Positions 44,364-52,988 of a stretch of DNA of 64,000 nucleotides are shown here, piece after piece; position 1 is the first letter of the stretch, and each line of letters begins with the position of its first letter. Source of the stretch: Amycolatopsis viridis (lineage in GTDB: Bacteria; Actinomycetota; Actinomycetes; Mycobacteriales; Pseudonocardiaceae); contig NZ_JAANOU010000001.1 of NCBI RefSeq assembly GCF_011758765.1, positions 682,001 to 746,000 of the forward strand. The letters run 5' to 3'. The notes under the pieces were generated by a model. The model saw nothing but the letters and a program-made list of their open reading frames with translations, made no database searches and was not told the origin of the DNA. The position numbers were made by a program, and so were the translations under genes.

Positions 44364-45053
44364 GTGAGGCTGCAGAAACGTCGTGTGTTCGGCGCGAGCG
44401 TGGTCGCCGTGGGTGCCGCCCTGGCTCTCGCCGGGTGCGGGGCCGGGCAGATCGCCCAGACCAGCACCATGCTGCCCGCGGTCAACGGCGCCATGGGCCA
44501 GGCGGGCAAGCTCGTGGTGCGGGACGCCGCCCTGGTGAACCGCAACGACTGCGAGCAGGCCTACGCGAGCGGCTCCAGCGCCCCGCTGACGCTGGTCATC
44601 GCCAACGACGGCACCGCCGACGACGATCTGGTCAGCGTGAGCAGCCCGAACGCCGCGAACGCCAGCGTCCAGGGCCAGAAGACGGTCGTGGCGGGCAGCA
44701 AGCTCCTCGTCGGCCCGGTCACCGAGGGTGAGTCGCTCGTGCAGACGGGGTCCAGCTCCGCCGCGCCGGCCTCGTCCGCCGCGCCGGCCTCGTCCGCCGC
44801 GCCGGCCTCGTCCGCAGCGCCGGCCCCGGGGTCCGCTTCGCCGACCGCGGGCCCGACCGGGCAGCCGCCGCGCATCGGCCACGCCGAGGTCGTCCTGCAG
44901 AGCCTGAAGTCGGTCGTGTGGCCCGGCCAGCTGGTCCCGGTCACCTTCACCTTCCGCAACTCCGGTTCGGTGACCGTGCAGCTGCCGATCCAGGCGCCCA
45001 CCGTCCAGCTCAACTGCCAGGCGCCCGCCTCGCAGGAAGCCGGCGGTCACTGA
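44364..45053 (+). CDS. lpqE: LpqE-like exported lipoprotein
   Basis: 229 residues. Signal peptide with lipobox LAGC (Cys about 26), then a domain of about 100 residues (VVRDAALVNRN, LVIANDGTADDDLVSV), a low-complexity Ser-Ala-Pro linker made of four 6-residue repeats, and a second small beta domain (VTFTFRNSGSVTVQLPI). Divergent from carD and upstream of radA, exactly the place of lpqE (Rv3584) in M. tuberculosis; function of LpqE is not well known. GTG 44364 follows AGGAGGG. Confidence 0.75.
   Translation: MRLQKRRVFGASVVAVGAALALAGCGAGQIAQTSTMLPAVNGAMGQAGKLVVRDAALVNRNDCEQAYASGSSAPLTLVIANDGTADDDLVSVSSPNAANASVQGQKTVVAGSKLLVGPVTEGESLVQTGSSSAAPASSAAPASSAAPASSAAPAPGSASPTAGPTGQPPRIGHAEVVLQSLKSVVWPGQLVPVTFTFRNSGSVTVQLPIQAPTVQLNCQAPASQEAGGH
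44757..44828 (+). repeat. 18-bp coding repeat, four units
   Basis: Four tandem 18-nt units encode Ser-Ala-Ala-Pro-Ala-Ser (the last ends Pro) in the linker of the lipoprotein. Three units are nearly identical at the DNA level, which suggests length variation between strains. Confidence 0.85.
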
Positions 45054-45086
45054 AACTGTCGGTGGTGCCCGCTAGCGTGACCGGTC

Positions 45087-46445
45087 ATGGTCAAGAAGGG
45101 CACCAGCTACCGCTGCGGTGAGTGCGGGTACGAGGCCGCCAAGTGGGTCGGCCGCTGCCCGGAGTGCCAGGCGTGGGGCACGATCGAAGAGCGCGGGGAC
45201 GCGCGCCCGGCGATCGCCCGGGTCGCGGCCGGTGCGCCGAGCGCGCCCGCCCGGCCGATCGGTCAGGTCGACGTGGAGGCCGCTCGCGCCCGCACCACCG
45301 GGGTGGGCGAGCTGGACCGGGTGCTCGGCGGCGGACTGGTGCCCGGTGCGGTCGTGCTGCTGGCCGGCGAGCCCGGGGTCGGCAAGTCGACCCTGTTGCT
45401 CGAGGTGGCCTACCAGTGGGCCCGCGGCGGGACGGGGCCCGCGCTGTACGTCACCGGTGAGGAGTCCGCGGGTCAGGTGCGGCTGCGCGCCGAGCGGACG
45501 AAGAACGTGCACGAACGCGTGTTCCTCGCCGCGGAAAGCGATCTGTCGGCGATCCTCGGGCACGTCGACGCGGTCAAGCCGGGTGTGCTGATCGTCGACT
45601 CGGTGCAGACCATGGCATCCCCGCAGGTCGAGGGCGCGCCGGGCGGGGTCACGCAGGTCCGGGCCGTCACGGCCGGGCTGGTCGCGCTCGCCAAGGAACG
45701 CGGGCTGCCGGTCGTGCTGGTCGGGCACGTCACGAAGGACGGCTCGGTCGCCGGCCCGCGCGTGCTGGAGCACCTGGTGGACGTGGTGCTGCACTTCGAG
45801 GGCGACCGGCATTCCACGCTGCGCCTGGTCCGCGGTGTGAAGAACCGGTTCGGGCCCGCGGACGAGATCGGCTGCTTCGAGCTGCGCGAGGACGGCATCG
45901 TCGGCGTGCCGGATCCGTCGGGGCTGTTCCTGAACCGGCGGGAGGACGCGGTGCCGGGCACCGCGGTCACGGTCACCGTCGAGGGCAAGCGGCCACTGCT
46001 GTGCGAGGTGCAGGCACTGGTGTCCAGCGCCGGTGCGCCGCAGCCCAGGAGGGCCGTGAGCGGCCTGGATTCGGCGAGGGTGGCGATGGTCCTCGCGGTG
46101 CTGGAGAAGCGCGGTGGGATCAGGCTGGGCGACCGGGACGTGTATTCGGCGACGGTCGGCGGGATGAAGGTCACCGAGCCGGCCGTCGACCTCGCGGTGA
46201 TCCTCGCGCTGTGGTCGTCGGTGCGGGACGTGGCGCTGTCGCCGCGGCTGGTGGTCGTCGGCGAGGTCGGGCTGGCGGGGGAGATCCGCCGGGTCACCGG
46301 GGCCGGACGGCGGCTGGCCGAGGCGGCGCGGCTGGGCTTCACGCACGCGCTCGTGCCGCCGGACCCGGGGAAACTGCCGGACGGCATCCGCGTGCTGGAG
46401 GTCGACTCGGTGGCCGCGGCGCTGCACGCGGCCAACCACGCCTGA
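45087..46445 (+). CDS. radA: DNA repair protein RadA/Sms
   Basis: 452 residues: N-terminal zinc finger (YRCGECGYEAAKWVGRCPEC), RecA-like core with Walker A GEPGVGKST, the RadA-specific KNRFG motif and a Lon-like C-terminal domain (YSATVGGMKVTEPAVDLAV). It drives branch migration of recombination intermediates. In mycobacteria disA follows; here a terminator and a convergent trehalose gene follow instead. Confidence 0.96.
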   Translation: MVKKGTSYRCGECGYEAAKWVGRCPECQAWGTIEERGDARPAIARVAAGAPSAPARPIGQVDVEAARARTTGVGELDRVLGGGLVPGAVVLLAGEPGVGKSTLLLEVAYQWARGGTGPALYVTGEESAGQVRLRAERTKNVHERVFLAAESDLSAILGHVDAVKPGVLIVDSVQTMASPQVEGAPGGVTQVRAVTAGLVALAKERGLPVVLVGHVTKDGSVAGPRVLEHLVDVVLHFEGDRHSTLRLVRGVKNRFGPADEIGCFELREDGIVGVPDPSGLFLNRREDAVPGTAVTVTVEGKRPLLCEVQALVSSAGAPQPRRAVSGLDSARVAMVLAVLEKRGGIRLGDRDVYSATVGGMKVTEPAVDLAVILALWSSVRDVALSPRLVVVGEVGLAGEIRRVTGAGRRLAEAARLGFTHALVPPDPGKLPDGIRVLEVDSVAAALHAANHA

Positions 46446-46482
46446 CGTCCGCGGCCGCGTTGGCCACCCGGCCCGGACGTGA

Positions 46483-46516
46483 CGAAGGCCCCCTCCGGCT
46501 CCGGAGGGGGCCTTCG
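46483..46516. terminator. Bidirectional terminator between radA and the OtsB-GH15 gene
   Basis: CGAAGGCCCCCTCCGG and CCGGAGGGGGCCTTCG form a nearly loopless stem of about 15 bp between convergent genes. Confidence 0.85.
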
Positions 46517-46528
46517 ACGACGATCGGG

Positions 46529-49060
46529 TCAGGCGGACAGCAGCTTCGCGCACCGGATCAGGCCCAGGTGCGAGTACGCCTGCGGGTGGTTGCCCAGCGA
46601 CCGTTCCGCCACCGGGTCGTACTGCTCGGGCAGCAGACCCGTCGGGCCGGCCGCGTCGACCAGCTGCTCGAACAGCTCCTCGGCCTCGGTGCGGCGCCCG
46701 GTCAGCAGGTACGCCTCGATCAGCCACGCGGCGCACAGGTGGAACCCGCCCTCACCGCCCGGCAAACCGTCGTCCCGGCGGTACCGGTAAACGGTCGAGC
46801 CGCTGCGCAGCTCGGCCTCGATCGCGGTCACCGTGGACTGGAACCGCTCGTCCGACGGGTCGATCAGCCCGGACAGCCCGACGAACAGCGACGCCGCGTC
46901 CAGGTCGGTGCCGTCGTAGGCCGTGGTGAACGCCTGGACCTCGTCGTTCCAGCCGTGGGTGAGCACGTCCCGGGCGATCTCCTCACGCAGCTCCGGCCAC
47001 CCGGCCGGGATCTCCCGCCCGTACACCTCGCCGAGCTTGATCGCGCGGTCCACCGTCACCCAGCACATCACGCGCGAGTACACCCGGTGCCGCGGCACGT
47101 GCCGCTCCTCCCAGATGCCGTGGTCCGGCTCGGACCAGCGCCGCGTCACCGCCTCGGCCATGGCGCGCACCAGCTGCCAGTCCTCGTCCCGCAGCTCGCC
47201 GCGCACCTGCGCCAGCTCGGCCACCAGCTCCACGACCGGGCCGAACACGTCCAGCTGCACCTGGTGGTTCGCCAGGTTGCCGACCCGCACCGGGCGCGAA
47301 CCCGCGTACCCGGGCAGCGAGTCGATCACCGCCTCGGCGCCCAGCTGGTTGCCGTTGATCGTGTACAGCGGGTGCAGCCGCTCCGGGCCGGCCAGCGTCG
47401 ACAGCACGCCGTGCAGCCACCGCAGGTACCCCTCGGCCTCGGTCAGCGAGCCCAGCCCCACCAGCTCGCGCACCGTGAACGCGGCGTCGCGGATCCAGCA
47501 GTAGCGGTAGTCCCAGTTCCGCACGCCGCCGATCTCCTCGGGCAGCGACGTGGTGGCGGCCGCCAGCACCGCGCCGGTGTCGGCGTTGCACAGGCCGCGC
47601 AGCGTCAGCGCCGACCGCGCGACCAGCTCCGACTCGACGTTGGGCAGCTTCAGCGTGGTGGCCCAGTCGCTCCAGTAGGCGCCGGCGCGGGCGCGGCGCT
47701 CCGCTTCGGACGAGTCGTGCGCCCCGAGATCCGTGGTGCCGCACCGCAGTTCGAGTACGACCGGCTCGTCCTGGGTGGGCTGGACCAGCGCGGTCGCGGT
47801 GTCGTGCAGCCCGTCGGAGGTGATCTCCCAGGCCACACCCGGCGAGCGCAGCACGATCGGCTCGGACGTGCCCAGCACGCGCAGGCCCTCGGGGTCGGCC
47901 ACCAGCCGCACCGGCACGCCACCGAACTCCGGTCGCGGCGCGAACACCACGGACGCCGCGGCCGTGCCGGAGATGACACGCACCAGGTCGGTGCGGTGCG
48001 GTGGGCCGTCCGGTTCGAGGTAGTCCGTCACCAGCAGCCGCGACCAGCGGGTTTCCACGGTCATCGTGTTCGGCAGGTACCGCTGGCCCAGCGGCAGGCC
48101 GTTGTGGTGCGGTTTGATCGAGAAGTGGCCGGCGCCGGTGCCGCCGAGCAGGTCGGCGAACACCGCTGGGGCGTCCGGGCCGGGGTGGCACATCCAGGTC
48201 AGCCGGGCGTCCGGGGTGACGAGGGCGACCGCGCGCTCGTTGGACAGCATGGACAGCCGCTCGATCGGCGGAGCCTGCTCACCGTAGAGCCAGTTGCGGC
48301 GCTCCTCCAGCATGAACGCCAGGACCGTGGCGACGTCCTCGGTGCCGGGCACCGTGTACGCCGCCAGCGTCTCGCCGTCACCGACCTTGACGCCGACGTC
48401 CGGCCCGGACAGCCGGGCGAACGCCTTCTCGTCGGTGACGTCGTCACCGAGGAAGATCGCCGCGGTGGCGCCGACCTGGTGGCGCAGTGTGTCCAGCGCA
48501 CGGCCCTTGTCGGTCTGCACGACGGCCAGCTCGACGACCTCCTTGCCGTCGGTGGTCGTCACACCCTCCCACGTGCACGGTCCACTGTGGACCTCGTCGA
48601 GCACGCGGCGGGCGGCGTCCCGGTCGGCGCGGCGGACGTGCACCGCGATGCTGGCCGGCTTGACCTCCAGCGACACACCCGGCACGTCACCGGCGATGCG
48701 TTCCAGCTCCGCCTCGACCCGCCGGTGCAGGTCGCGGGCCTGGGCGTCGAGCTCGTGCACGAAGCCGATGTCGAATTCGGAACCGTGGCTGCCCACGAGG
48801 TGCACCTCGTGCGGCAGTCGCGACAGGATGGCGAGGTCGCGCAGCGCCCGGCCGGAGATGACTGCGGTCGTCGTCTCGTGCAGCCCGGCCAGCGAGCGCA
48901 GCGCGCCCACCGACTCGGGCAGCGGGCGCGCCTCGTCCGGGTTGGTCACGATCGGAGCCAAGGTCCCGTCGTAGTCGCAAGCGACCAGCAAACGCGGCGT
49001 GCGAGCGATCTGCACGATCGCACGGCGCAGCTCAGCGGGCAGGGACTCGGCGGTCACCAC
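46529..49060 (-). CDS. Trehalose-6-phosphate phosphatase fused to a GH15 glucosidase/trehalase-like domain
   Basis: 843 residues. Residues ~15-255 are OtsB: HAD motif CDYDGTLAPI, ISGRALRDL, GSHGSEFD, and GDDVTDEKAF. From ~270 to the end is a glycoside hydrolase 15 module: NWDYRYCWIRDAAFTV, the general acid region DHGIWEER followed by YSRVMCWV, and catalytic-base region TGLLPEQYDP. GH15 proteins of this type hydrolyse alpha-glucosides, including trehalose in mycobacteria. A single chain thus makes trehalose and may cleave it. It follows otsA by 44 nt in one operon. Start is GTG 49060 or the next GTG, both very close to AAGGAGG. Confidence 0.9.
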   Translation of the reverse strand: MVTAESLPAELRRAIVQIARTPRLLVACDYDGTLAPIVTNPDEARPLPESVGALRSLAGLHETTTAVISGRALRDLAILSRLPHEVHLVGSHGSEFDIGFVHELDAQARDLHRRVEAELERIAGDVPGVSLEVKPASIAVHVRRADRDAARRVLDEVHSGPCTWEGVTTTDGKEVVELAVVQTDKGRALDTLRHQVGATAAIFLGDDVTDEKAFARLSGPDVGVKVGDGETLAAYTVPGTEDVATVLAFMLEERRNWLYGEQAPPIERLSMLSNERAVALVTPDARLTWMCHPGPDAPAVFADLLGGTGAGHFSIKPHHNGLPLGQRYLPNTMTVETRWSRLLVTDYLEPDGPPHRTDLVRVISGTAAASVVFAPRPEFGGVPVRLVADPEGLRVLGTSEPIVLRSPGVAWEITSDGLHDTATALVQPTQDEPVVLELRCGTTDLGAHDSSEAERRARAGAYWSDWATTLKLPNVESELVARSALTLRGLCNADTGAVLAAATTSLPEEIGGVRNWDYRYCWIRDAAFTVRELVGLGSLTEAEGYLRWLHGVLSTLAGPERLHPLYTINGNQLGAEAVIDSLPGYAGSRPVRVGNLANHQVQLDVFGPVVELVAELAQVRGELRDEDWQLVRAMAEAVTRRWSEPDHGIWEERHVPRHRVYSRVMCWVTVDRAIKLGEVYGREIPAGWPELREEIARDVLTHGWNDEVQAFTTAYDGTDLDAASLFVGLSGLIDPSDERFQSTVTAIEAELRSGSTVYRYRRDDGLPGGEGGFHLCAAWLIEAYLLTGRRTEAEELFEQLVDAAGPTGLLPEQYDPVAERSLGNHPQAYSHLGLIRCAKLLSA

Positions 49061-49062
49061 TC

Positions 49063-49087
49063 CTCCTTAAGGAGCTCAAAAGCTTTT
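49063..49087. promoter_or_regulatory. Palindromes covering the ribosome-binding site of the OtsB-GH15 gene
   Basis: CTCCTTAAGGAG (49063-49074) is a perfect 12-bp palindrome that contains the Shine-Dalgarno of the fusion gene; AAAAGCTTTT (49078-49087) follows. In RNA the first could pair with a second copy or occlude the site. Confidence 0.35.
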
Positions 49088-49104
49088 AGCTACAGGTGGG
49101 CCAC

Positions 49105-50547
49105 TCAGGCGGCCGGTTCGGACCCGAGCGCTTCGAGGAACGACCGTGCCCACCTGTCGACGTCGTGGGTGAGGACCTGACGCCGCAACGCGCGCATCCG
49201 GCGTCTGCCCTCGGCAGGGTCGAGCGTAATGGCCGCCTCCAGGGCGTTCTTCACCCCGTCGAGATCATGCGGGTTGACGAGAAAAGCGCTGGTCAGCTCG
49301 GCGGCGGCACCGGCGAACTCGGAGAGCACGAGCGAGCCACCGAGGTCGTGACGGCACGCGACGTACTCCTTGCAGACCAGATTCATCCCATCGCGCAGCG
49401 GGGTGACGACCATGACGTCGGCCGCGCTGTAGAACGCGGCGAGTTCCTTGCGGTCCACCGACTGGTGCAGGTAGTGCACGACCGGGTGACCGACGCGGGC
49501 GAACTCGCCGTTGATCCGGCCCACCATCTGCTCGATCTCGGTGCGCATCCGCTGGTAGTGCTCGACGCGTTCCCGGCTGGGGGTGGCCAGCTGGACGAAA
49601 GTGACGTCCTCGGGCTGGACACGGCCCTCCTGGAGCAGTTCGTGCAGAGCCTGCAGGCGCAGGTCGATGCCCTTCGTGTAGTCCAGGCGGTCGACCCCCA
49701 GCAGGACCGTCCTCGGGTTGCCCAGGTCGCGGCGCAGCTGGGCGGCCCGCTCCGACACCTCCTTGGTGCGGGCGAGCGAGTCGAGGCCGGCGGCGTCGAT
49801 CGAGATCGGGAACGCCCCGACCCGGACCGTCCGGTTGCCGACCTGCATCATGCCCGGCCGGGACCGCACGCCGACCGCGCCGCGGCTCGGTTCGAGCCCG
49901 AGCAGCGTGCGGGCCAGCCACAGGAAGTTCTGCGCGCCGCCCGGCCGGTGGAACCCGACCAGGTCGGCACCGATCAGGCCGCGCACGATCTCGGCCCGCC
50001 ACGGCAGCTGCATGAACAGCTCCACCGGCGGGAACGGGATGTGCAGGAAGAACCCGATGCGCAGGTCCGGCCGCAGTTCCCGGAGCATGCTCGGCACCAG
50101 TTGCAGCTGGTAGTCCTGCACCCACACGGTGGCGCCCTCGGCCGAGACCTGCGCGCTGGCCTCGGCGAAGCGGCGGTTGACCTGGACGTAGGACTCCCAC
50201 CAGCCGCGGTCGAACACCGGCGGCGCGACCACGTCGTGGTACAGCGGCCACAGCGTGGCGTTGGAGAAGCCCTCGTAGTAGTCGCGGACCTCTTCGGTGG
50301 ACAGCGACACCGGGTACAGGACCAGGCCCTCGTCGCTGAACGGGTCGACGTCCACGCCCGGCACGCCCGGCCAGCCGACCCAGGCGCCCTTGCGCGAGCG
50401 CAGGAACGGTTCCAGCGCCGACACCAGCCCGCCCGGGCTCGCGGTCCAGCGCTGGTTGCCGTCGGCGGTCCGTTCGAGGTCGACGGGCAGCCGGTTGGCG
50501 ACCACGACGAAGTCCGCCGAGGCCGTGCCGATCCCTGGTTCGCTCAC
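49105..50547 (-). CDS. otsA: Alpha,alpha-trehalose-phosphate synthase OtsA
   Basis: 480 residues of a GT20 glycosyltransferase. Motifs: [13 protein letters not shown], the [11 protein letters not shown] segment, [22 protein letters not shown], and [18 protein letters not shown]. It makes trehalose 6-phosphate from UDP-glucose (or another NDP-glucose) and glucose 6-phosphate. GTG 50547 gives [15 protein letters not shown] and is preceded by AGGGAG. The phosphatase needed next is encoded 44 nt downstream as the N-terminal part of the fusion. Confidence 0.95.
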   Translation of the reverse strand: MSEPGIGTASADFVVVANRLPVDLERTADGNQRWTASPGGLVSALEPFLRSRKGAWVGWPGVPGVDVDPFSDEGLVLYPVSLSTEEVRDYYEGFSNATLWPLYHDVVAPPVFDRGWWESYVQVNRRFAEASAQVSAEGATVWVQDYQLQLVPSMLRELRPDLRIGFFLHIPFPPVELFMQLPWRAEIVRGLIGADLVGFHRPGGAQNFLWLARTLLGLEPSRGAVGVRSRPGMMQVGNRTVRVGAFPISIDAAGLDSLARTKEVSERAAQLRRDLGNPRTVLLGVDRLDYTKGIDLRLQALHELLQEGRVQPEDVTFVQLATPSRERVEHYQRMRTEIEQMVGRINGEFARVGHPVVHYLHQSVDRKELAAFYSAADVMVVTPLRDGMNLVCKEYVACRHDLGGSLVLSEFAGAAAELTSAFLVNPHDLDGVKNALEAAITLDPAEGRRRMRALRRQVLTHDVDRWARSFLEALGSEPAA

Positions 50548-50629
50548 GTGGACATGCTCCCTTGTCGTCCGCTGGAACACTATCTCGCGCCGGCGAACCA
50601 GGATCCACCGCGCGGTGGCTCAAGGACGG

Positions 50630-52150
50630 CTACTCCAGTCGCCGCTCGCTCGTCTGCAGCGGACCCGCCATGCGGGGGCCCGCGAGCTTCCGTTCGAGAC
50701 GGCCGAGACCGGTGCGGACCGGCTGCGCGAGGTACTCCCCGAGTACCACACCGGCGGCCAGCGCAAGCCCGATCGCGGCCGCTTTGATCAGCGTCGCGAG
50801 GTTGCCGTTGCTCTGGGTGGCCAGTTCATACAGGCCACGGTACGTGGACAGACCGGGCAGCAACGGGGTGATCCCGGACACCGCGACGACCAGCGGAGTC
50901 ACCTTCAACCGGCGGGCGAGCACACCGCCGGAGAAGCCCACCACGATCGCCGCCACAGCCGAGGAGGTGATGACGTCGAAGCGGCCCACGATCACCAGCG
51001 CGCCGTACACGCCGGCACCGATCGCACCGGCCGCGGCCGCCACCAGCATGGACCGCATCGTCGAGTAGCTGGCGAGCGCGAAGCACGCCGCCGCGGCCGC
51101 CCCCGCGGGCACGATGACCAGCAGGCTGTTGGCCGTCTGCGCGGGCAGCACCGGTTCCGCCGGGGCGAACCCGAGGGCCTTGGCGATGTTCAGCGCGAGC
51201 GCGACACCGGTGATCAGCCCGGCACTCATCAGGACCGTTTCCATGGTGCGGCCCGCGGCGGTGACGTTGTAGCCGGTGATGGCGTCCTGCACGGCGGAGA
51301 CCGTGGACAGACCGGACAGCAACACGGTGATGGCCGCCGCGGCGACCAGCGTGGAGAAGCGCGCCGGGACGAGACCGGTGTTCACCGCGACGGTCGCCAG
51401 CCCCGTCGCCACCAGGCCGCCGACGGCCTGCTGGAAGAAGAACGGCAGCGCGACGCGGTTCAGCAGCCGGCCGAGCCGGTCGATGAGCGCGGAGATGATC
51501 AGCGCGCCGACCGCGACGTCCGCGGTGCCGCTGAGCAGCAGGGTGATGAAGAAGGCCATGCCGCCCCAGGCCAGCGTGGCGACCCAGCGCGGGTAGGGGT
51601 GCGGCGCCGTGGTGATCCGGTGCAGCTCGGTGTACGACTCTTCGGCGCTGAGGTTGCCGCGCAGGATCTGCTGGACGAGCATCTCCGTCTGCGACAGACG
51701 GGTGTAGTCGAGGCTGCGCGACCGGACCACCCGCAGAGCGGTGATCGGGTTCGCGTCGGTGCCCCGGTGGCAGGTGACGGTGATGGACGTGAAGATCACG
51801 TCCACCTCGCAGTGCGGGAGACCGAAGGCGGCGGTCAACGACAGGATCGTCGCGGTCACGTCCGACGCGCCCGCCCCGCTGGCCATCTGCACCTCGCCGA
51901 TGCGCAGGACCAGGTCGAGCACGAAGTTGACGGTCGCCTCGTCGGGCAGGGCGGGACCGAGTTCGGTGGTCGCGTCCGGCGCCGGCTGATCGCCGGTCGG
52001 CGCTTCCAGGATGTGCCAGGCCCGGCGCCGCGGCTCGGTCGATCGCCGCCGCCGGTTGGCCTTGTCGACGCCCGGATCCACCGGCGCCTCGAGAATGTGC
52101 CAGCCGCGCCTGCGGGTCACCGGGCCCCGGACGCGCTGGGTGCTGTTCAT
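50630..52150 (-). CDS. ThrE-type threonine/serine exporter family membrane protein
   Basis: 506 residues: an N-terminal cytoplasmic region, a ThrE/DUF1212 domain (VNFVLDLVLRIGEVQMASGAGASDV), and about ten transmembrane helices in two halves ending with GITPLLPGLSTYRGLYEL, the C-terminal ThrE_2 signature. The first ~50 residues repeat RRRxWHILEAP twice, an unusual addition. ATG 52150 follows GGAGGT. Amino-acid export is known for the family (C. glutamicum ThrE); the substrate here is inferred. Upstream of otsA on the same strand, 82 nt apart. Confidence 0.88.
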   Translation of the reverse strand: MNSTQRVRGPVTRRRGWHILEAPVDPGVDKANRRRRSTEPRRRAWHILEAPTGDQPAPDATTELGPALPDEATVNFVLDLVLRIGEVQMASGAGASDVTATILSLTAAFGLPHCEVDVIFTSITVTCHRGTDANPITALRVVRSRSLDYTRLSQTEMLVQQILRGNLSAEESYTELHRITTAPHPYPRWVATLAWGGMAFFITLLLSGTADVAVGALIISALIDRLGRLLNRVALPFFFQQAVGGLVATGLATVAVNTGLVPARFSTLVAAAAITVLLSGLSTVSAVQDAITGYNVTAAGRTMETVLMSAGLITGVALALNIAKALGFAPAEPVLPAQTANSLLVIVPAGAAAAACFALASYSTMRSMLVAAAAGAIGAGVYGALVIVGRFDVITSSAVAAIVVGFSGGVLARRLKVTPLVVAVSGITPLLPGLSTYRGLYELATQSNGNLATLIKAAAIGLALAAGVVLGEYLAQPVRTGLGRLERKLAGPRMAGPLQTSERRLE

Positions 52151-52302
52151 GCGGCCGTCACCTCCTTGATTTGGCCTCCCGGCTGGCCCATCGCCTGGAT
52201 CACGCCGGTCGTTGCAAAGGGGCAACCGTGGCGTGCGCCACTCAGCCGATCATCCACGAAACCGGAGGGCCCGGCAGCGGTTGCTAGGATGGCCCCGGCC
52301 AG

Positions 52303-52375
52303 GCCGACTTAGCTCAGCTGGTAGAGCAGCTGTCTTGTAAACAGCAGGTCAGGGGTTCGAGCCCCCTAGTCGGCT
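52303..52375 (+). tRNA. tRNA-Thr (anticodon TGT)
   Basis: A 73-nt cloverleaf: acceptor GCCGACT/AGTCGGC, D arm GCTCAGCTGGTAGAGC, anticodon stem GCTGT/ACAGC with loop CTTGTAA (anticodon TGT), T arm with GGTTCGAGCC. CCA is not encoded (CCC follows). Confidence 0.97.
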
Positions 52376-52383
52376 CCCCGTGC

Positions 52384-52421
52384 GGCCAGGGTGTTTCCCC
52401 GCGAGAGGAGACACCCTGGCC
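52384..52421 (+). terminator. Hairpin after tRNA-Thr
   Basis: GGCCAGGGTGT and ACACCCTGGCC form an 11-bp stem with a 16-nt loop, 9 nt after the tRNA. Confidence 0.65.
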
Positions 52422-52530
52422 GGCTCGTCCCAGCTTCAGGCTCGCCCGAACCCGTGGTAGCAACGTTAGGCAGCCCGCGCGCATTCCCGTGACCTGCGCG
52501 AACGGGCCGAAGTCAGGGACCTGCGCCGCC

Positions 52531-52685
52531 GGCGACACGCGCACGGCGGACTTCTACGCCGGACTCGGTTTCGACCGGGTCGCGGAGCTGCCCGGTTCCG
52601 GTGATCGGCATCGAGGTCGACGACGTCGAAGAGGCGGCGCGCTATTGCGAGAGGCCGCTCTCGGCTCTGCCCGGGGGCGGAGGAG
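52531..52685 (+). pseudogene. Fragment of a VOC (glyoxalase-like) gene
   Basis: Two pieces of a vicinal-oxygen-chelate protein in different frames: DTRTADFYAGLGFDRVAELP, then PVIGIEVDDVEEAARYCER. The middle and end are missing and no start is seen. Confidence 0.6.
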
Positions 52686-52988
52686 AGCCACGACCACCGC
52701 GATTCGTTCGGTCGCCGTCACGTCGGTCATCGTCATGACGGTAGAAGCTCGAGTTAACTCAAAGACAAACCGCGACTCACGCTGTCGGGAGGGCAAACAC
52801 GCCGCCCGCGACGGCGAACACGCTGCCCGGAGCGGCGAACACGCTGGAACCTTTCGGTGATCTTCGCTGCGCGCATGTCCGCAACGTGTGGACGGAATTA
52901 TCCGGGTATCGAAGTACCGATTTCGATCGCTCGTTCGGCGGACGCCGAGAGCCCGATTGGTCCCATATGGTGCGGCCGGGAGGAATGC
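52686..52988. other. Intergenic decay region with direct repeats and a MerR-type palindrome
   Basis: No intact gene. GAGTTAACTC (52750-52759) resembles the centre of SoxR/MerR operators and faces a minus-strand ATG (MTMTDVTATERIAVV) that leads into nonsense, probably a promoter with a truncated gene. Three 21-bp direct repeats follow at 52792-52854. Confidence 0.45.
52792..52846. repeat. Three 21-bp direct repeats
   Basis: GGCAAACACGCCG, GGCGAACACGCTG and GGCGAACACGCTG begin at 52792, 52813 and 52834, exactly 21 nt apart. On the minus strand they would encode 7-residue units such as Ser-Val-Phe-Ala-Val-Ala-Gly. Confidence 0.8.
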
